Assembly (NCBI GenBank): GCA_963921795.1 | Contig: OY997640.1 | Location: forward strand, 56,962,671-57,026,670 | Length of the DNA stretch: 64,000 nucleotides | Source: Nannobrachium achirus | Taxonomy: Eukaryota; Chordata; Actinopteri; Myctophiformes; Myctophidae | Direction of reading: 5' to 3' | Made by a program: the position numbers and the translations under genes | Notes under the pieces: generated by a model | Seen by the model: only the letters and a program-made list of their open reading frames with translations | Databases searched by the model: none | Told to the model about the DNA's origin: nothing | Shown here: positions 12,701-22,467 of the stretch, piece by piece | Position numbering within the stretch: the stretch's first letter is position 1 | Layout of the letters: every line of letters begins with the position of its first letter

Positions 12701-13418
12701 AGAGAGAGAGATGTTTTGTGGGGAATTGTTCTTCCTATTTTCCCACAGTCTGAAAAATGTAGGCATTTCCTATTTCTGCATACAGTTTGAAGGTAACAGT
12801 TGAGCGTACTCTATCTCAATAGAGCATGACAGTCTGGTGTCTGAAGTAAACCGCTCCATAAAAAGTAAAGAACATACATTAAAAACATCCAGTAGCAGTT
12901 GCAGAGACCCAAATGTACTATCCAACATTAATCTCCTCTTCCTTCCTAACCTGATTTCTGTGTCATCTGAAAACTGCTGTTGGTTAAATATAACTACTCT
13001 AAGCATCCTGAATGAAAAGCAGGTTGGTCGCAATGTGTTTGGTTTACTGTGATCAATTAGCTTTCTAGCTATATACCAAACAGAAAAGTGCTTTGAATAT
13101 TTATTTAAGTGATTCAGTTATATGCAAAATGAAGTGATGCCTCCAAGGATTTTGATCTTTCTGCTGTTTTGGACAGACTACAGACCTCCAAAGAGCACCT
13201 GCAGTAATACAGTCTGAGACCTTATTCCCCATCTCATAAACTAATTCTTATTTAATTGTATTTGTTTATTTTCAGGCATCCACCATGACGACTACAAGGC
13301 ATTGTGGTTCGAGAGGATTGACGAGCCAATATCTGGAGAGCCCATGAATGTCTACAAAGGAGGCTACTGGGAAACTAAGGATCAAGGCACGTGGGACATG
13401 TGCCCTGACATCTTCTGA
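1..13418 (+). CDS. osbp2: Oxysterol-binding protein 2-like (ORP4), 3' part of gene, 15 constant exons plus 4 candidate cassette exons
   Basis: Coding segments: <1-117, 509-717, 1158-1317, 1546-1657, 2049-2247, 2809-2926, 3172-3229, 3562-3729, 5089-5334, 5433-5553, 5783-5886, 6874-6969, 7428-7615, 8204-8421, 13276-13418. All junction phases agree and give 751 residues to the TGA at 13416. Order seen: PH domain ([18 protein letters not shown]), coiled-coil segment ([18 protein letters not shown]), FFAT motif (EFFDAME), then the ORD lipid-binding domain with LGETFE and the family signature EQVSHHPP. Known family role: sterol/PI4P exchange or sensing at ER-Golgi contacts, tethered to VAP proteins through FFAT. 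The C-terminal half ([21 protein letters not shown]) resembles human OSBP2 more than OSBP, although parts of the ORD look OSBP-like. A fish osbp paralogue is therefore the alternative. The N-terminus (about 170 residues in human OSBP2) lies before base 1. Confidence 0.93.
2809..2926 (+). CDS. osbp2: osbp2 exon carrying the FFAT motif
   Basis: The exon reads [25 protein letters not shown], preceded by acidic residues, fits the FFAT consensus (EFFDAxE) that binds the MSP domain of VAPA/VAPB in the ER. Both exon ends are set by phase: G|GT at the start and the AG of a split Arg at the end. The donor is GTCTAC, which is poor at +4 to +6. The downstream exon at 3172 continues [12 protein letters not shown], as in mammalian OSBP2, so the junction is probably right. 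Confidence 0.88.
4000..4829 (-). pseudogene. Non-LTR retrotransposon 3' fragment (C-terminal end of RT polyprotein), frameshifted
   Basis: The minus strand carries two overlapping-frame pieces. One (4829-4560) reads [12 protein letters not shown] and [20 protein letters not shown]. The next (4536-4111) ends in a Cys-rich C-terminal motif ([20 protein letters not shown]), typical of the segment after the RT thumb in several fish LINEs. A one-step frame change separates them, so the copy is dead. The 3' end is near 3980, at an A/T-rich AATAAAGTAAAC stretch. It is 5'-truncated and lies in an osbp2 intron. Confidence 0.7.
5089..5553 (+). CDS. osbp2: osbp2 exons with the ORD signature (5089-5334 and 5433-5553)
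   Basis: The first exon ends YRSLCEQ and the next starts [12 protein letters not shown], so the family signature EQVSHHPP is built across a phase-0 junction with a 98-bp intron. The paired His residues bind the phosphates of PI4P in characterised ORPs. [10 protein letters not shown] lies just upstream. The exons are GC-rich and third-position conserved, unlike the flanking repeats. Confidence 0.93.
6159..6655. mobile_element. TTAA-flanked MITE (piggyBac-type) in an osbp2 intron
   Basis: The element begins CTCATTAAAAGCC and ends GGCTTTTAATGAG, a perfect 13-bp inverted repeat, with TTAA at both flanks (6155-6158 and 6656-6659). Near the left end the palindromic CGCGATGTCGCGGG occurs twice (about 6177 and 6221). 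No coding capacity is seen. Confidence 0.8.
7716..8006. mobile_element. hAT-type MITE of the CAGTGGTTC family
   Basis: Exact flanking octamer ATTAGGCC at 7708-7715 and 8007-8014. The ends are AGTGGTTCCCAAAC and, inverted, CCACTGGTTC. A complete copy of the dispersed hairpin lies inside (7751-7819). Confidence 0.78.
7751..7819. repeat. Dispersed palindromic hairpin, full copy
   Basis: Arms AGTGAAAACAGTAGATCTAC and AAGCTCACAGCG pair with the inverse at 7785-7819. Loop near ACGCTTCG. Confidence 0.75.
8204..8421 (+). CDS. osbp2: osbp2 exon 14, end of ORD, with donor rebuilt by a transposon
   Basis: The exon gives [20 protein letters not shown] and [20 protein letters not shown], ending PPEDG with one base of the last codon. 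It is the basic and glutamate-rich helix near the ORD C-terminus. The donor at 8422 (GTAGGG) is made partly from a transposon inserted at 8423. An alternative donor, GTAAGG, now lies 854 bp downstream at 9276. Read-through past 8421 meets a stop after about eight codons. Confidence 0.88.
8423..9268. mobile_element. Non-autonomous hAT element (846 bp) inserted in the exon-14 splice donor
   Basis: The element is flanked by an exact 8-bp direct repeat, GAGGACGG (8415-8422 and 9269-9276). Its ends are TAGGGTTTTTCGAT and, at the right end read inward, TAGGGTTGTTCGAT. An 8-bp target duplication with TAGGG-type ends is the hAT hallmark. No transposase reading frame is visible, so it must have been moved in trans. 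The duplicated 8 bp are the last coding bases of exon 14 plus the G of the donor. Confidence 0.88.
9420..9700. mobile_element. hAT-like MITE with long terminal inverted repeats
   Basis: The left end CCTTTTCCACCGGCAAAGAA and right end TTCTTTGCCGGTGGAAAAGG are perfect inverted repeats of about 20 bp, extended by CCGGTTC. The octamer CAGTGTGG occurs on both sides (9412-9419 and 9701-9708), with two extra C on the right. The interior is a further imperfect palindrome of GGTTC/GAACC blocks, so open frames on both strands here are artefacts. Confidence 0.78.
10360..10398 (+). CDS. osbp2: Candidate osbp2 cassette microexon A (39 nt, GC donor)
   Basis: A pyrimidine-rich acceptor (TGTTTGTTTCTGTCCAAAG) precedes 39 nt that enter and leave in phase 1. 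It would insert [13 protein letters not shown] between PPEDG and the final exon. The donor is GCAAGTAC: a GC donor with full U1 complementarity from +3 to +6. The -1 base is A rather than G, which weakens the call when taken alone. See the three sister exons. Confidence 0.6.
10432..10551 (-). repeat. Short interspersed repeat of about 120 bp with (CAAT)n tail, minus orientation
   Basis: The same unit occurs at 22889-23018 and 29014-29140 (+). It starts GGAAATAAGC, contains TCCTTTTAGT and CAGTTCA-type segments, an AATAAA-like block, and ends in TCAATCAATCAATC. The tetranucleotide tail suggests a LINE 3' end or a SINE built on one. Confidence 0.65.
10731..10778 (+). CDS. osbp2: Candidate osbp2 cassette microexon B (48 nt, GC donor)
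   Basis: A strong acceptor (CATCTGTTTTGCGTTCAG) is followed by 48 nt, phase 1 to phase 1, encoding [16 protein letters not shown], then donor GCAAGTAT. The acidic peptide starts like those of microexons A and C (AVSED, TDAEE, TDTED), suggesting exon duplication. Confidence 0.65.
11724..11762 (+). CDS. osbp2: Candidate osbp2 cassette microexon C (39 nt, GC donor)
   Basis: Acceptor TGTGTGGCTGTTCAG, then 39 nt in phase 1 encoding [13 protein letters not shown], then donor GCAAGTAC. It has the same length as microexon A and the same donor heptamer as the other three. Confidence 0.62.
11936..11962 (+). CDS. osbp2: Candidate osbp2 cassette microexon D (27 nt, GC donor)
   Basis: A very strong acceptor (TTGCATCTTTTTTTCTTGCAG region) precedes 27 nt in phase 1 encoding SPHGPQPYQ, then donor GCAAGTAT. 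At 27 nt this is in the true microexon size range, a class often spliced specifically in neurons. Confidence 0.6.
12002..12315. mobile_element. hAT-like MITE relic in the osbp2 microexon intron
   Basis: The left end CTAGAGCTGCACAAC and right end GTTGTGCAGCCCTAG form a 15-bp inverted repeat with one mismatch. I see no matching flanking 8-mer, so the duplication has decayed or one end is misplaced. It lies 40 bp after microexon D. Confidence 0.55.
13276..13418 (+). CDS. osbp2: osbp2 terminal coding exon
   Basis: Acceptor TATTTTCAG at 13275. The exon completes a phase-1 codon and reads [16 protein letters not shown], then [18 protein letters not shown] and PDIF before TGA (13416-13418). This is the conserved C-terminus of OSBP and ORP4. 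Confidence 0.93.
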
Positions 13419-14995
13419 CCACCGAATCCCATCACGCCCTCTTCTTCCACTGAGAAGTGGAGGACCTGAGAAGATGGTCAGAAATACCCTTCATTAAATC
13501 AACCCAAGTAGACAGAAACCGCTCTGCCTAGCTTCATCTATCCCTACCACTTCCCCTCTCCTTCCGCACATTAGATATGAATACATGGCTCAGCAGTTGT
13601 TGGAGGGTGACAGAACGAAAGAAGGTCTGCACAGCACACTGTAGCTTCCTTTTCATTAACCACTTAAACCCTCTATAATATACTTAGTAAAACGGACCAG
13701 ATTTACTTACTGAGCTTGTAGATCTGCTATTTTGGATGCTTGGGTTCAAATGGTTAAGGCAATGATCAACAAGATATGTTTCGAGCCAAAGCTTTTCTTA
13801 AGACTCCTCGAAATGTCCCATGGTGGATGCCATAATAAAAAGTCACTTTAAGGAAGCTTCAGTGTGCTGACCTTGTATGCCTTTTCTCTCCCTGTTTCTT
13901 TTGGGACTAACACCTACCTACTCAGTGACACTTGAGGGTCCAGGAGGTCCAAAACTAAATGATTAATAACTATCAATCAGCTGGGGCCCCCCTCAGCTAA
14001 ATGAAGGGGACCCCTCAAGGGTCATTAATACAGTGAAAAGAGGCTCCATGGCTTGATACATATCGAGCAGGGTTGTTAAAATGTAAAAGGTTGAGATCCA
14101 GCTAACTAGCATTTGGTTGGCGTTCAGTTTTGTTTCTAGGGTCTCTCTATCCAGGGCTCCATGGTGGAACTATTCAGTTGCAGCTTTGCATTTTCAGCCG
14201 GTTGAGCTTCAGTTTGTCTAAGTTATTCTTTTTATATGTATAGTTCTGCTATGTACTAAGAAAATATAAAATGTTTTATAATTTTTGATGACATCACTAC
14301 TCTTCGTTTTGCACTCAAGTAGACTGTTTCACAGTCCGTTTCTGATCGTTAAGTTGATTTGCTTATTGATTCATTGTAAAACATAGTGTGAAGATGTGTT
14401 GCATTGAAAGTAATGTAAATTGGTTGATACAGTAGCTGCAACAATGCTGCCCCCTTTATTCATGCTTCTTTGTTACATTAAGTGTTAAGATTTGTCAGGC
14501 ACATCCAATGTATGTATGTTTTTGTCTGTGGGTCGGATTGCAGCCTCATTAGGCTGAATAGCAGCTGGTCGATAGTGTGTGTGAGCGGAGTAGCTGTATG
14601 CTACTCATTAGACTCGTGGACTCTGTTTCGTGTTAAATATCTAGCCTATAAATCTTTTTAAAGTTTAAATTGCTCTCCAAATATGGGCATTTGTGACATC
14701 CAACCACGGTCCACTTGGTGTCCACCCACAAGGCAGTTTTAATGTAGGATTAAGTGAGTTATACACATAGTACATACTTTATAACACATAGTCGGCAGCA
14801 TATTGTTTTATTTGCTTGAATTTGATCCGTAAAGTGCAATGATACATTTCTGAATCCAACCAACATTCATTCATGTCTTATCATTTCTTACTGAGTGTAA
14901 GTCCGGACTGAAATATTTGTACTAACCAGTTTTGCATTGGTGCTTCCTGCTGAAAATCGTAATGCTCCACTGTAATAAATGCTTTTATTATGGAG
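13419..14995 (+). other. osbp2: osbp2 3' untranslated region
   Basis: Non-coding sequence follows the stop. AATAAA hexamers occur at 13834 and 14974. The second is followed within about 30 bp by a GT/T-rich stretch and is my preferred cleavage signal. The 3' end itself is inferred. The region holds a half copy of the dispersed hairpin motif (13712-13733). Confidence 0.55.
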
Positions 14996-15066
14996 CCCTG
15001 TGATGCATTTTTGGCTCTCAACAACTAAGTCTTACATGCTACATATTTCAGGTAGGCCGCCTAGCC

Positions 15067-15210
15067 CAGTGCTTCGCAAACTTCTACAAAATGGAACCGA
15101 ATAACCCGTTGGGGTCCATTTGTATACTGTCAAGAGTTAAAGACTTGTATGGGATTTAGACCCCATAAAAGAACCCACAAAGTCCCTGGAATCCCCTTTG
15201 AGAACCTCTG
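15067..15210. mobile_element. Short hAT MITE relic (144 bp)
   Basis: The ends CAGTGCTTCGCAAAC and, inverted, CAGAGGTTCTCAAAG belong to the same family as the copy at 7716. The flanking octamers GCCTAGCC and GCTTAGCC match at 7 of 8 positions. Confidence 0.65.
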
Positions 15211-16458
15211 GCTTAGCCTTTTTGTCATGATTCAAGAACCTACAGTATAACCAATATTAATCTAGCCTTTGATAAAAGGTACAGTAATAGTCTCACTGGC
15301 CCTAATGTTGCCGATGAAATGGACCTAGTTTCTCCCCAAATACCTGAAGAATATAAGCACAATTCTGCGAGTGCAGGCTACATATGCTGTACTTCTAAAG
15401 CCTGTCTTCTTGTAACATGCAACACAATTGTTCAGTGGCATACTTCAAAAGTCTGTACACAGGCCTTTTTATTCATCTGTTGAAATCGATGTAAATGCTT
15501 AAACGTTGAACAGTGTTTCTATTAATCTTCCACCAAGTGCAAACAATGCTGTGGCTATGATCTGGAATAGGGGGAAAGAGATTAAGCCTAATAATTTGTC
15601 GTGCAGCGCCAGCCGCGTTGCTCGACAAAAATGACTGCATTTCAAGTCTATATTAGCCTTTGTTGTTGTTGATGAAACTCAAGGGCGAGTAATGCAATAT
15701 AAGTTATCGATCCAACTGTCAATTAAAAATGTCAGTTGATTTTCATTACTTGGGCTGAAGCCAATCGGTCATATGAACGGAGTCAAATGTGTTTCACTAA
15801 CACCCTAAGCGAATATAATGACTGCTTTGCAATATTGGGGAACTTTGATCCAACTTTTCCATGCAGCTTTTCTAATGCGATAAGTTACATTCGTCATAAA
15901 ACACTTGGATGGAATTGTCTTTCTAGAGAGCAGAGCAGTATGTTAAACTGGTCTGTATACATGGCGTTTGAATGCCTATTATTGTACCTGATACTGAAAG
16001 TCATTGTTGACTACAGATTGTGTGTTTTTCTAGCCATGTACAGTAACAGATGAAGGTGTAAATGCTTTGCAGTGGTCTGCACTAAATGAATCCTAAGTAA
16101 CTGAAACAAGTTATTCTTAGCCTAAGTGATGATCTTTGTGATTAGGAATAGAGAATTGACATGTATGTGTGCGTGCCTGCATGTGTGAGTGTATGTGCAC
16201 ACAAAATGTACATGTGTATACATTTGTGCACAAAGTGTAATGTGAAGGCCATGTGTGAGAGAGACTAAAAAAACACCTGTGTTTCTGATTTTGTGCTTGT
16301 GCGCTAGTGTGGTCAAAAAGGTTCAAATCATTCTTTTTTTATATTTAAGTGTACTTAAATGCAAAATCAGTCAAAGAAAACAAAGCTACAAGACAAAGCT
16401 TATGTTACAATTATTTCTATATCAAACAAAGTAATATTAATGATAATTTAATGTTAAG

Positions 16459-16652
16459 TTGGGAGTGATGACACATGACGCTTATCAAGTTGATGTTTTG
16501 ATTTTCATTGTTTGATTTCTATTTTCATTCATTACTGGACAAACTGATTGACTCGTTGGGAGTGATGACACATGACGCTTATCAAGATGATGTTTTGATT
16601 TTCATTGTTTGATATCTATTTTCATTCATTACTGGACAAACTGATTGACTGA
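16459..16652. repeat. Two-copy tandem repeat, 97-bp unit
   Basis: TTGGGAGTGATGACACATGA starts at 16459 and again at 16556. The two units differ at only a few bases (for example TCAAGTTGATG against TCAAGATGATG). The period is 97 bp, directly readable. Confidence 0.9.
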
Positions 16653-18164
16653 CTGATCATATTTTCATTTATACACTCTGAGACCCACCTGTCACTTTAT
16701 AACCATGCAGCATCCATGTGTTCAATCACAGCTGGCCCATTTCAAGATGAAGGTTTAAGTTTATTTGTATGACTGTGTTGCTCAATGAAAACTAGCTCAC
16801 AATGGCTGTGTTTACATGGGCAGGTATATTGCACTTGTATTCAGAATGACTCTTTCAGAATAAAAATGCTCATGTAAAACATCTCAGAATGGAATAGAAT
16901 ATTCCATTCTATTCTTGTTTGGAGGGGTGGTACAGTATATGCTGTTTGAATCGGAATATACTTCTATTCAGGTTCCATGTAAACAGTTGGGTGTGAATCT
17001 CAGTTTGGAACGAGTTCATTCTGAATGAATAAATATTGTCCATGTAACTGAAGCAAATGTGGTGCATTGGTAACTTGTACATCTGTAATTTTACCCTTCA
17101 AAACACAGTCATACGACAGAGTATTATTTAAGCATAATAATTATATCATTGATATGTAGCCTATGTCTATGTTTTACATGACATGCAGATGGCTCAGATC
17201 CAGGACTCTCCAGGACTTTTTGAGATCACTGGAAGCTGAATGCTGGTTTCAACAATGTAAACTGTTTAATTTAATTGTTCTTATTTTATTTGGTTATTAC
17301 AAATTTTAACTACTTACATGTTATGATTTCTTTCTTTTTTGTGTGCTTGTTGTTCATGTGTTGTTTTTGTCTTTCCTTTTTCTTTTCTGATTCCCCTTTT
17401 GCATCTTTCCATTAAACCTTTTCAATGCAGAGTAGATTTGTTTATTACATTTTTTCCCACAAATGAATGACCCTAAAATTAAAGCAGCAATTTTGCTTTA
17501 GCACAATATTCTCATTAAGACAAATAAGTACAACAGGAACTGAACATGTCTATTTCAAACAATTGTTGAGGCATTTTAGACTCATATTTGATCAATGAAA
17601 ACAGGATAACTCTCCGAACTGATAAAACATGGGTCTGAATAACCTCAAATTGATGGCACTGCCTCTAATATCCAATAGAATCCATGTTGCTGGCTGACTT
17701 CATTGAATTGATCTTTAATGGAGACAATATTTTTTTCAGTTATTGAGAACATTTAACATGATCATATAACAATCATGACATTAAACTGCTGATGGAGTGA
17801 AAAGCTGTAGTCTGTTGTTGATTATTTCGTAATTCTTTAGAGAAAGGACCATAATTTGGTGAATGCATAAAAAAATTATCACACAGCTATAACAACTGAC
17901 AACATTTTAGTTGAGAGTTGAGAGATTTCTCCAATTTGGTGCTGTAAGATTTTAGGGTTACCTGGTTTGATAATAAAAAAGTGAACTGACCTACTGAGGT
18001 ATAGAGGTATGCGTATGCATAGAGTGAATGGCAAAGTGAGTTTAACGTTGTTTAATGCAATCAGATAGGACTTTTCTTTTTATATGTATGGGCTGTCAAT
18101 GCCAGAAAGTAGTTTTTTGTCACTCAGTAGGCGTTCCCGACTTCCCGCATAACTTCCGAGTATG

Positions 18165-18866
18165 ATGATGTCACACAGAGGATCACAGCCTGGTTGATGG
18201 TCAGTGTGCTGCATACACATCACAAAGTGTCCAACTTCCATTCCTCCCTGTCCCTCCTGTGAGTTCTTCTTCACTGGAGGGACAAGTACGCTGATGATTC
18301 TATTGTAGTCAGCCTGTTTGATGATGATGAAGATGGTCATTGCCTGCAAGTACTTGAGGATTTTCTTTCTTGGTGTGAGGATGCCTTCCTACAACTGAAT
18401 ATCTCAAAAACAGGAGATCTGTGTTGATTTTAGGAGACCCCCCCCCCCCCTTGTCAAATGTCAGGTTGACAAATCCTTAATGAAATTGTTTTATAGTGCT
18501 ATTATTGAGTCAGTAATCTCCTTCTCCATCATATGTTGGCATGGAAATCTGAACATAAAGGACAAGAACCACTTTAGGAGAATTGTGAGAACAGCTTCAA
18601 AGATAGCCGGAGTAAACTTCAGTAGCCTGGATCACGTCTTTCAAAAATAGGTGCTTAAGAAAGCAAAGTCCATTCATATGGACAGCTCTCATCCTCTCAG
18701 CTGTGAGTACAAGCTGCTTCCTTCTGGCCTTTGCCTGAAAGTTCTAAGGGCCACAACAAACAGGCATAAGTTGCCCTTTGTGCCTAGCCTGATTTCAGAC
18801 TCTGCGCTGGAGCTTGAGTCTGAAGTTGTCCCTATTCTATTTAATTTCAAAGGGGAGGGGATTTAA
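18165..18866 (+). pseudogene. L2/Maui-like LINE reverse transcriptase fragment, degraded
   Basis: One frame reads KYADDSIVVSLFDDDEDG, then FLSWCEDAFLQLNISKT. The RT catalytic box here is YADD, followed by the WCxxxxLxLNxxKT motif typical of L2-clade elements. After a C-rich stretch (18440) it resumes with SVISFSIICWHGNLNIKD, KIVR-type and CEYKLLPSG segments, the L2 C-terminus. Stops, a frameshift and an internal deletion make it inactive. It probably carries remnants of the RGSPQG-type motif upstream of the YADD box. Confidence 0.75.
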
Positions 18867-19377
18867 AATTTGAAATTCCCAATCACAAGAGATCTGGTGG
18901 GAGGGGTTGTGTTTGACTTGTGTACACAAAACATTCCCCCCTCCCCTGTATGACAGGCATCAAACAAGTTGTTGTCTTTGATGTTTCATTGATTAGAGAG
19001 AAGCACTAACGAGCTATTGACACTTGTATGGCTCAATCAATTACTGCAGTTCAGAACCCCTTTGAAGTTCAAAGGGAACAATTAACACCTTCTAAGCCAC
19101 GGGGAGCCCCTTAATGTTAAAACCGTACTATATCGCACATCCCCCCAGGGACTCTCAGCCACGCCGTACATTCCCGGACTTTGTCTTTAAAACCGGAATA
19201 AAAGCTTTTGATCCGAAAATCGGCGATCGTCTAACCTTCCCTAGTCACCACTCGTGCACTGATAGCTCATGCAGACCGTGCATGAAGCAGAGGTGACGTC
19301 AGCGCCTCTCCTTCTCCAAGGCTACTCCCAGCCATCCGTTTGCTGTCTGCACACTCGAGCTCCTACAGCAGCCATGC

Positions 19378-19538
19378 TTGGGGCTATGCTAGCGAAACTT
19401 TTCAGTTCTGTTCTTCAGTCACACATGGACTATTTGCGGGGACATTTACGTGAAAGGATCGCGCACGCGAAACGCACGGGGACATCGACGATCGGCCAAA
19501 ACCCCCATTCTATCCCAACGGAAATCGAGAAAATCATG
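19378..19538 (+). other. Possible orphan first exon (low confidence)
   Basis: An ATG at about 19374 opens a frame reading MLGAMLAKLFSSVLQSHMDY and then LRERIAHAKRTGT to EIEKIM, immediately followed by a good donor GTGAGT (19539). The stretch is richer in CpG than its surroundings, as a 5' exon would be. I recognise no family and see no acceptor-flanked continuation, so it may be chance. Confidence 0.22.
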
Positions 19539-20173
19539 GTGAGTTACTGGCCTGGGGGAAAAAAAAAAAGAAAAAACAGCGGCGCTGTTCAAGATGGAGG
19601 GGCTGCGGGGTCATGTTTATAAACATAATATTATGTCTCAGATCACAATACAATAATAGAAATGTCACGGCTAATCTACCAACCACCATTCTATTTCGGA
19701 CGTCAAGGTGTTAAGAGCTCTAGTGAGCCACCCCTCCCTCCACTGTTTCTGTTGATTTTCAAAAGTTAGACCCACCCCTCCTCTGTCTTGCATTGATTTC
19801 ATTGGTTGGTTTGCCAAGATACCGAAAGAGGCGCGTCATATGGCAAAACCAGACAAGAGAAGCAGTCCACTCAGAGAGTGGGCGGGTCTATTGGCTGGAG
19901 CCAGGCAACTTTGTGCCTGCTTCTATACAGGCTTTAAATGCTGATGAGAGGAGGAGGTAATCTGTTGCCTCCTTGTGCGATTTTACTACAACTTGTAATT
20001 ATTATGAAAATATGCCACTTGCTACTTCAATACTACTTATGAATTAACTCATTAACTCACTGATTGATACCTTGAACTGCTATCATGATTTTATTGTTCT
20101 ATGTGTTTTATGTCTTCTTTGATGTATATTTTGATGTATACCAAATCGCCCTTCGGGGACAAACAAATAAATG

Positions 20174-20622
20174 AACTTCTTGACAAGGATCCTAATCGGC
20201 TCTCTTATGACTTTCTTGGTCACCTCCCGCACCTCAACAGGCATTGTGGCTGACATCAGTACCACTTGAATGTCTCGTGGCAATTTCTTAATGTCAGCGA
20301 TCTGATTCTCTAAACCCAGACTCAATATCTCATTGGCTTCATCCAAAACAAACATCTTCATTCACTTAGGAGAGATGATTTTCCTGCTAAACATATCAGC
20401 TACTACAATAATGTGGGGAGCCATGTCTTCAAGTTTCTGCATCGCCTTGTGGATATCATTTCCTCCAATGCAGATGTAATGCATGTAGTTAGTCACCCAA
20501 GGCTAGGATCACCTTCTGAATCTGCTGTGCCAATTCCCTGACAGCAGCCAGGACCAGGCCCTCATTTTCAACTTCTGCAGGATGGAGATGGCGAATGTTA
20601 CTGTCTTCCCGGTTACTGATTA
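20174..20622 (-). pseudogene. eIF4A processed pseudogene fragment
   Basis: Read on the minus strand, the block matches the middle of eIF4A in order and without introns: RELAQQIQKVILALGD, then a decayed stretch with stops, then [20 protein letters not shown] and [19 protein letters not shown] and PIRILVKK. The DEAD box is altered to DEAN, and stops occur. The 3' side runs into a LINE-tail-like sequence (CCCCGAAGGGCGATTTGG), so it is truncated. eIF4A is the RNA helicase of translation initiation; this copy is not functional. Confidence 0.85.
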
Positions 20623-20659
20623 GGCTGAGCAGTGACATCAAAGTCTTTATGCATTAATG

Positions 20660-21085
20660 CAGGGGTCTTCAACGCCTTCAGGCCAAGGACCCTTAGTTAA
20701 GAGAGAGATTAAGCAGGGAGGGAACCCCACAACCTTTTCATAGATTCCATATAGTTTCATAGTTTGACAGCACAATCATCAGTGTATTTTGGATTCATGT
20801 CAATTTGTGTTTTCAGATATTTAACCACTTGACCCATCATTACCTAATAAACTCGAACTTTTACTGTGTACTTAGTCTGCTCTTTTTCCCTTCTACACCA
20901 AACCTCTTTGCCGAAAATATCCGATCTACAAGCTTGTAGATGTGCTATTTTTGGCTACAGTTCTCCGAATATGGACACTAGGGTTCAAGTTGTTAATATA
21001 AAAAGGATTGGAAGATTTGGAAGACCCCCTGTAGTAACTCTGAGGACCCCCCTAGGGGTCCCGGGCCCCCTGTTGAAGTCCCCTG
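20660..21085. mobile_element. hAT MITE (426 bp) with exact 8-bp duplication
   Basis: The ends CAGGGGTCTTCAAC and, inverted, CAGGGGACTTCAAC are flanked by CATTAATG on both sides (20652-20659 and 21086-21093). A related copy lies at 55829-56224. It contains a compact copy of the dispersed hairpin (20913-20952). Confidence 0.85.
20913..20952. repeat. Dispersed palindromic hairpin, compact copy
   Basis: GAAAATATCCGATCTACAAG is followed directly by its inverse CTTGTAGATGTGCTATTTT, with no inner stem. Confidence 0.75.
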
Positions 21086-21093
21086 CATTAATG

Positions 21094-22440
21094 AATGATA
21101 GATAGATTTTGTTTTGTCTTATGTGTATTCATTTTAGGATGGGTATACATTTCTCTAAAACCCAAGCTGTTCCCTAGCATGCAACTCACTTCCCCTGACA
21201 ACAGGCCTAAGTTCTTTGTTTGAACTCAAATTGATATTCCAGGCAATATCCAAACAACACTATATATGGGTGTTCTTGTAACATGAAGGCTCATTGTATT
21301 ACCTATATCATTTTCATCATAGACAGTGAGATATATTGAAAGTTGTCATCTTTGAATAATGTTAGCTATTGAAGCTTTATTTGTTCCCACATCTGTATGG
21401 CGTTTACACTTTATTGTCAATACTTCTATATAGCTAACCACATTCTACCATCATGTTACTATGCCTGAATATTTATCCTGTATGTGTGATTGCAATTCTG
21501 AACGCAACCATTGGTTGCTGACTTTCGGCACCTTAATCTTTGCCATAACCACATCAAAACCATTCCTAATTTTAAACCTTAAATGTTTAAATATTAAATA
21601 AAATATAAATCATACCCCCACCCCATGTGTAGTCATTTACCACTATTGTAACAGTACGTAAATGTACAGTTTTACTGTACATGTTGATGTTAATTAAAAG
21701 CTTAATATTTGTATATAATTGCTGTTCTTCAAATGTCATTTACTGATAATGAAAGTGCTTTCTTGAAAAGACACAATCATAACCATGAGTAGCCTAGATC
21801 ATGTCTCAAAATGGTTGCATACTCCTAAATAACATTGTTCCACCAATCATCAGTTTTGACCCTTGCTTAGCACTGCCAAAGTTTGAACTGACAAGGACTA
21901 TAATAAAAGATTCATAAAGTGAGTTATTTTGAGCAAAAAAAAAAAAAAGAAAGGTTAAGGAAAGCAAAGTTCAGTCATATCAGCGATCTGGTTAAAAAGG
22001 AAATCAAAGCAACACTTGTCGACTCAAAATAATTGCCACTGATAAATCAATCAACTCTTAGTATAACCTTGGTAAGTTTGCTACCTAATGTATGTGATAA
22101 AATGTAGACTGCAGGAAGACACAACTGAAATTATCAACAGGATACATTTACACAATTATTACCAAAAGAACAACAACAAGTAATAGCGATAACAATAATA
22201 GGCCTACAATAATATCTACTTCTAACTATTTACAAATGTACACAATTACCCATCCACCAAAAACTACAATAACAATAAGGGTAATAATAATTGCAAAAAT
22301 ATGTATATTCTAACAAATGTTCACAATTACCCACCATACCAAAAAATACAGCAATAACAATAACAATGATGCAATGATATTCAAACTATTTACAAAAATA
22401 ATAATAATGAAAAAACAGATTTCAAACAAACTTTTTACAT
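21094..22440. other. AT-rich non-coding stretch, possibly 3' UTR of the minus-strand gene
   Basis: No gene is seen. The part next to 22440 is rich in ATT/AAC repeats and TGTAAATA-type elements when read on the minus strand. AATAAA on the minus strand occurs near 21374. If the neighbouring minus-strand gene is real, this could be its long AU-rich 3' UTR. That is inference only. Confidence 0.35.
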
Positions 22441-22467
22441 TCTGTTGACGAGAAGCTCCTCTCCAGT

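Larger units (their letters stand above)
14996..18164. other. Intergenic region, no gene recognised
   Basis: The region is AT-rich. Visible structure: a 144-bp hAT relic (15067-15210), a perfect-looking 97-bp tandem duplication (16459-16652), and a MITE-like stretch with TGTTTACATGG and CCATGTAAAC ends (about 16808-17050). The longest open frames have no family I know. Confidence 0.6.
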
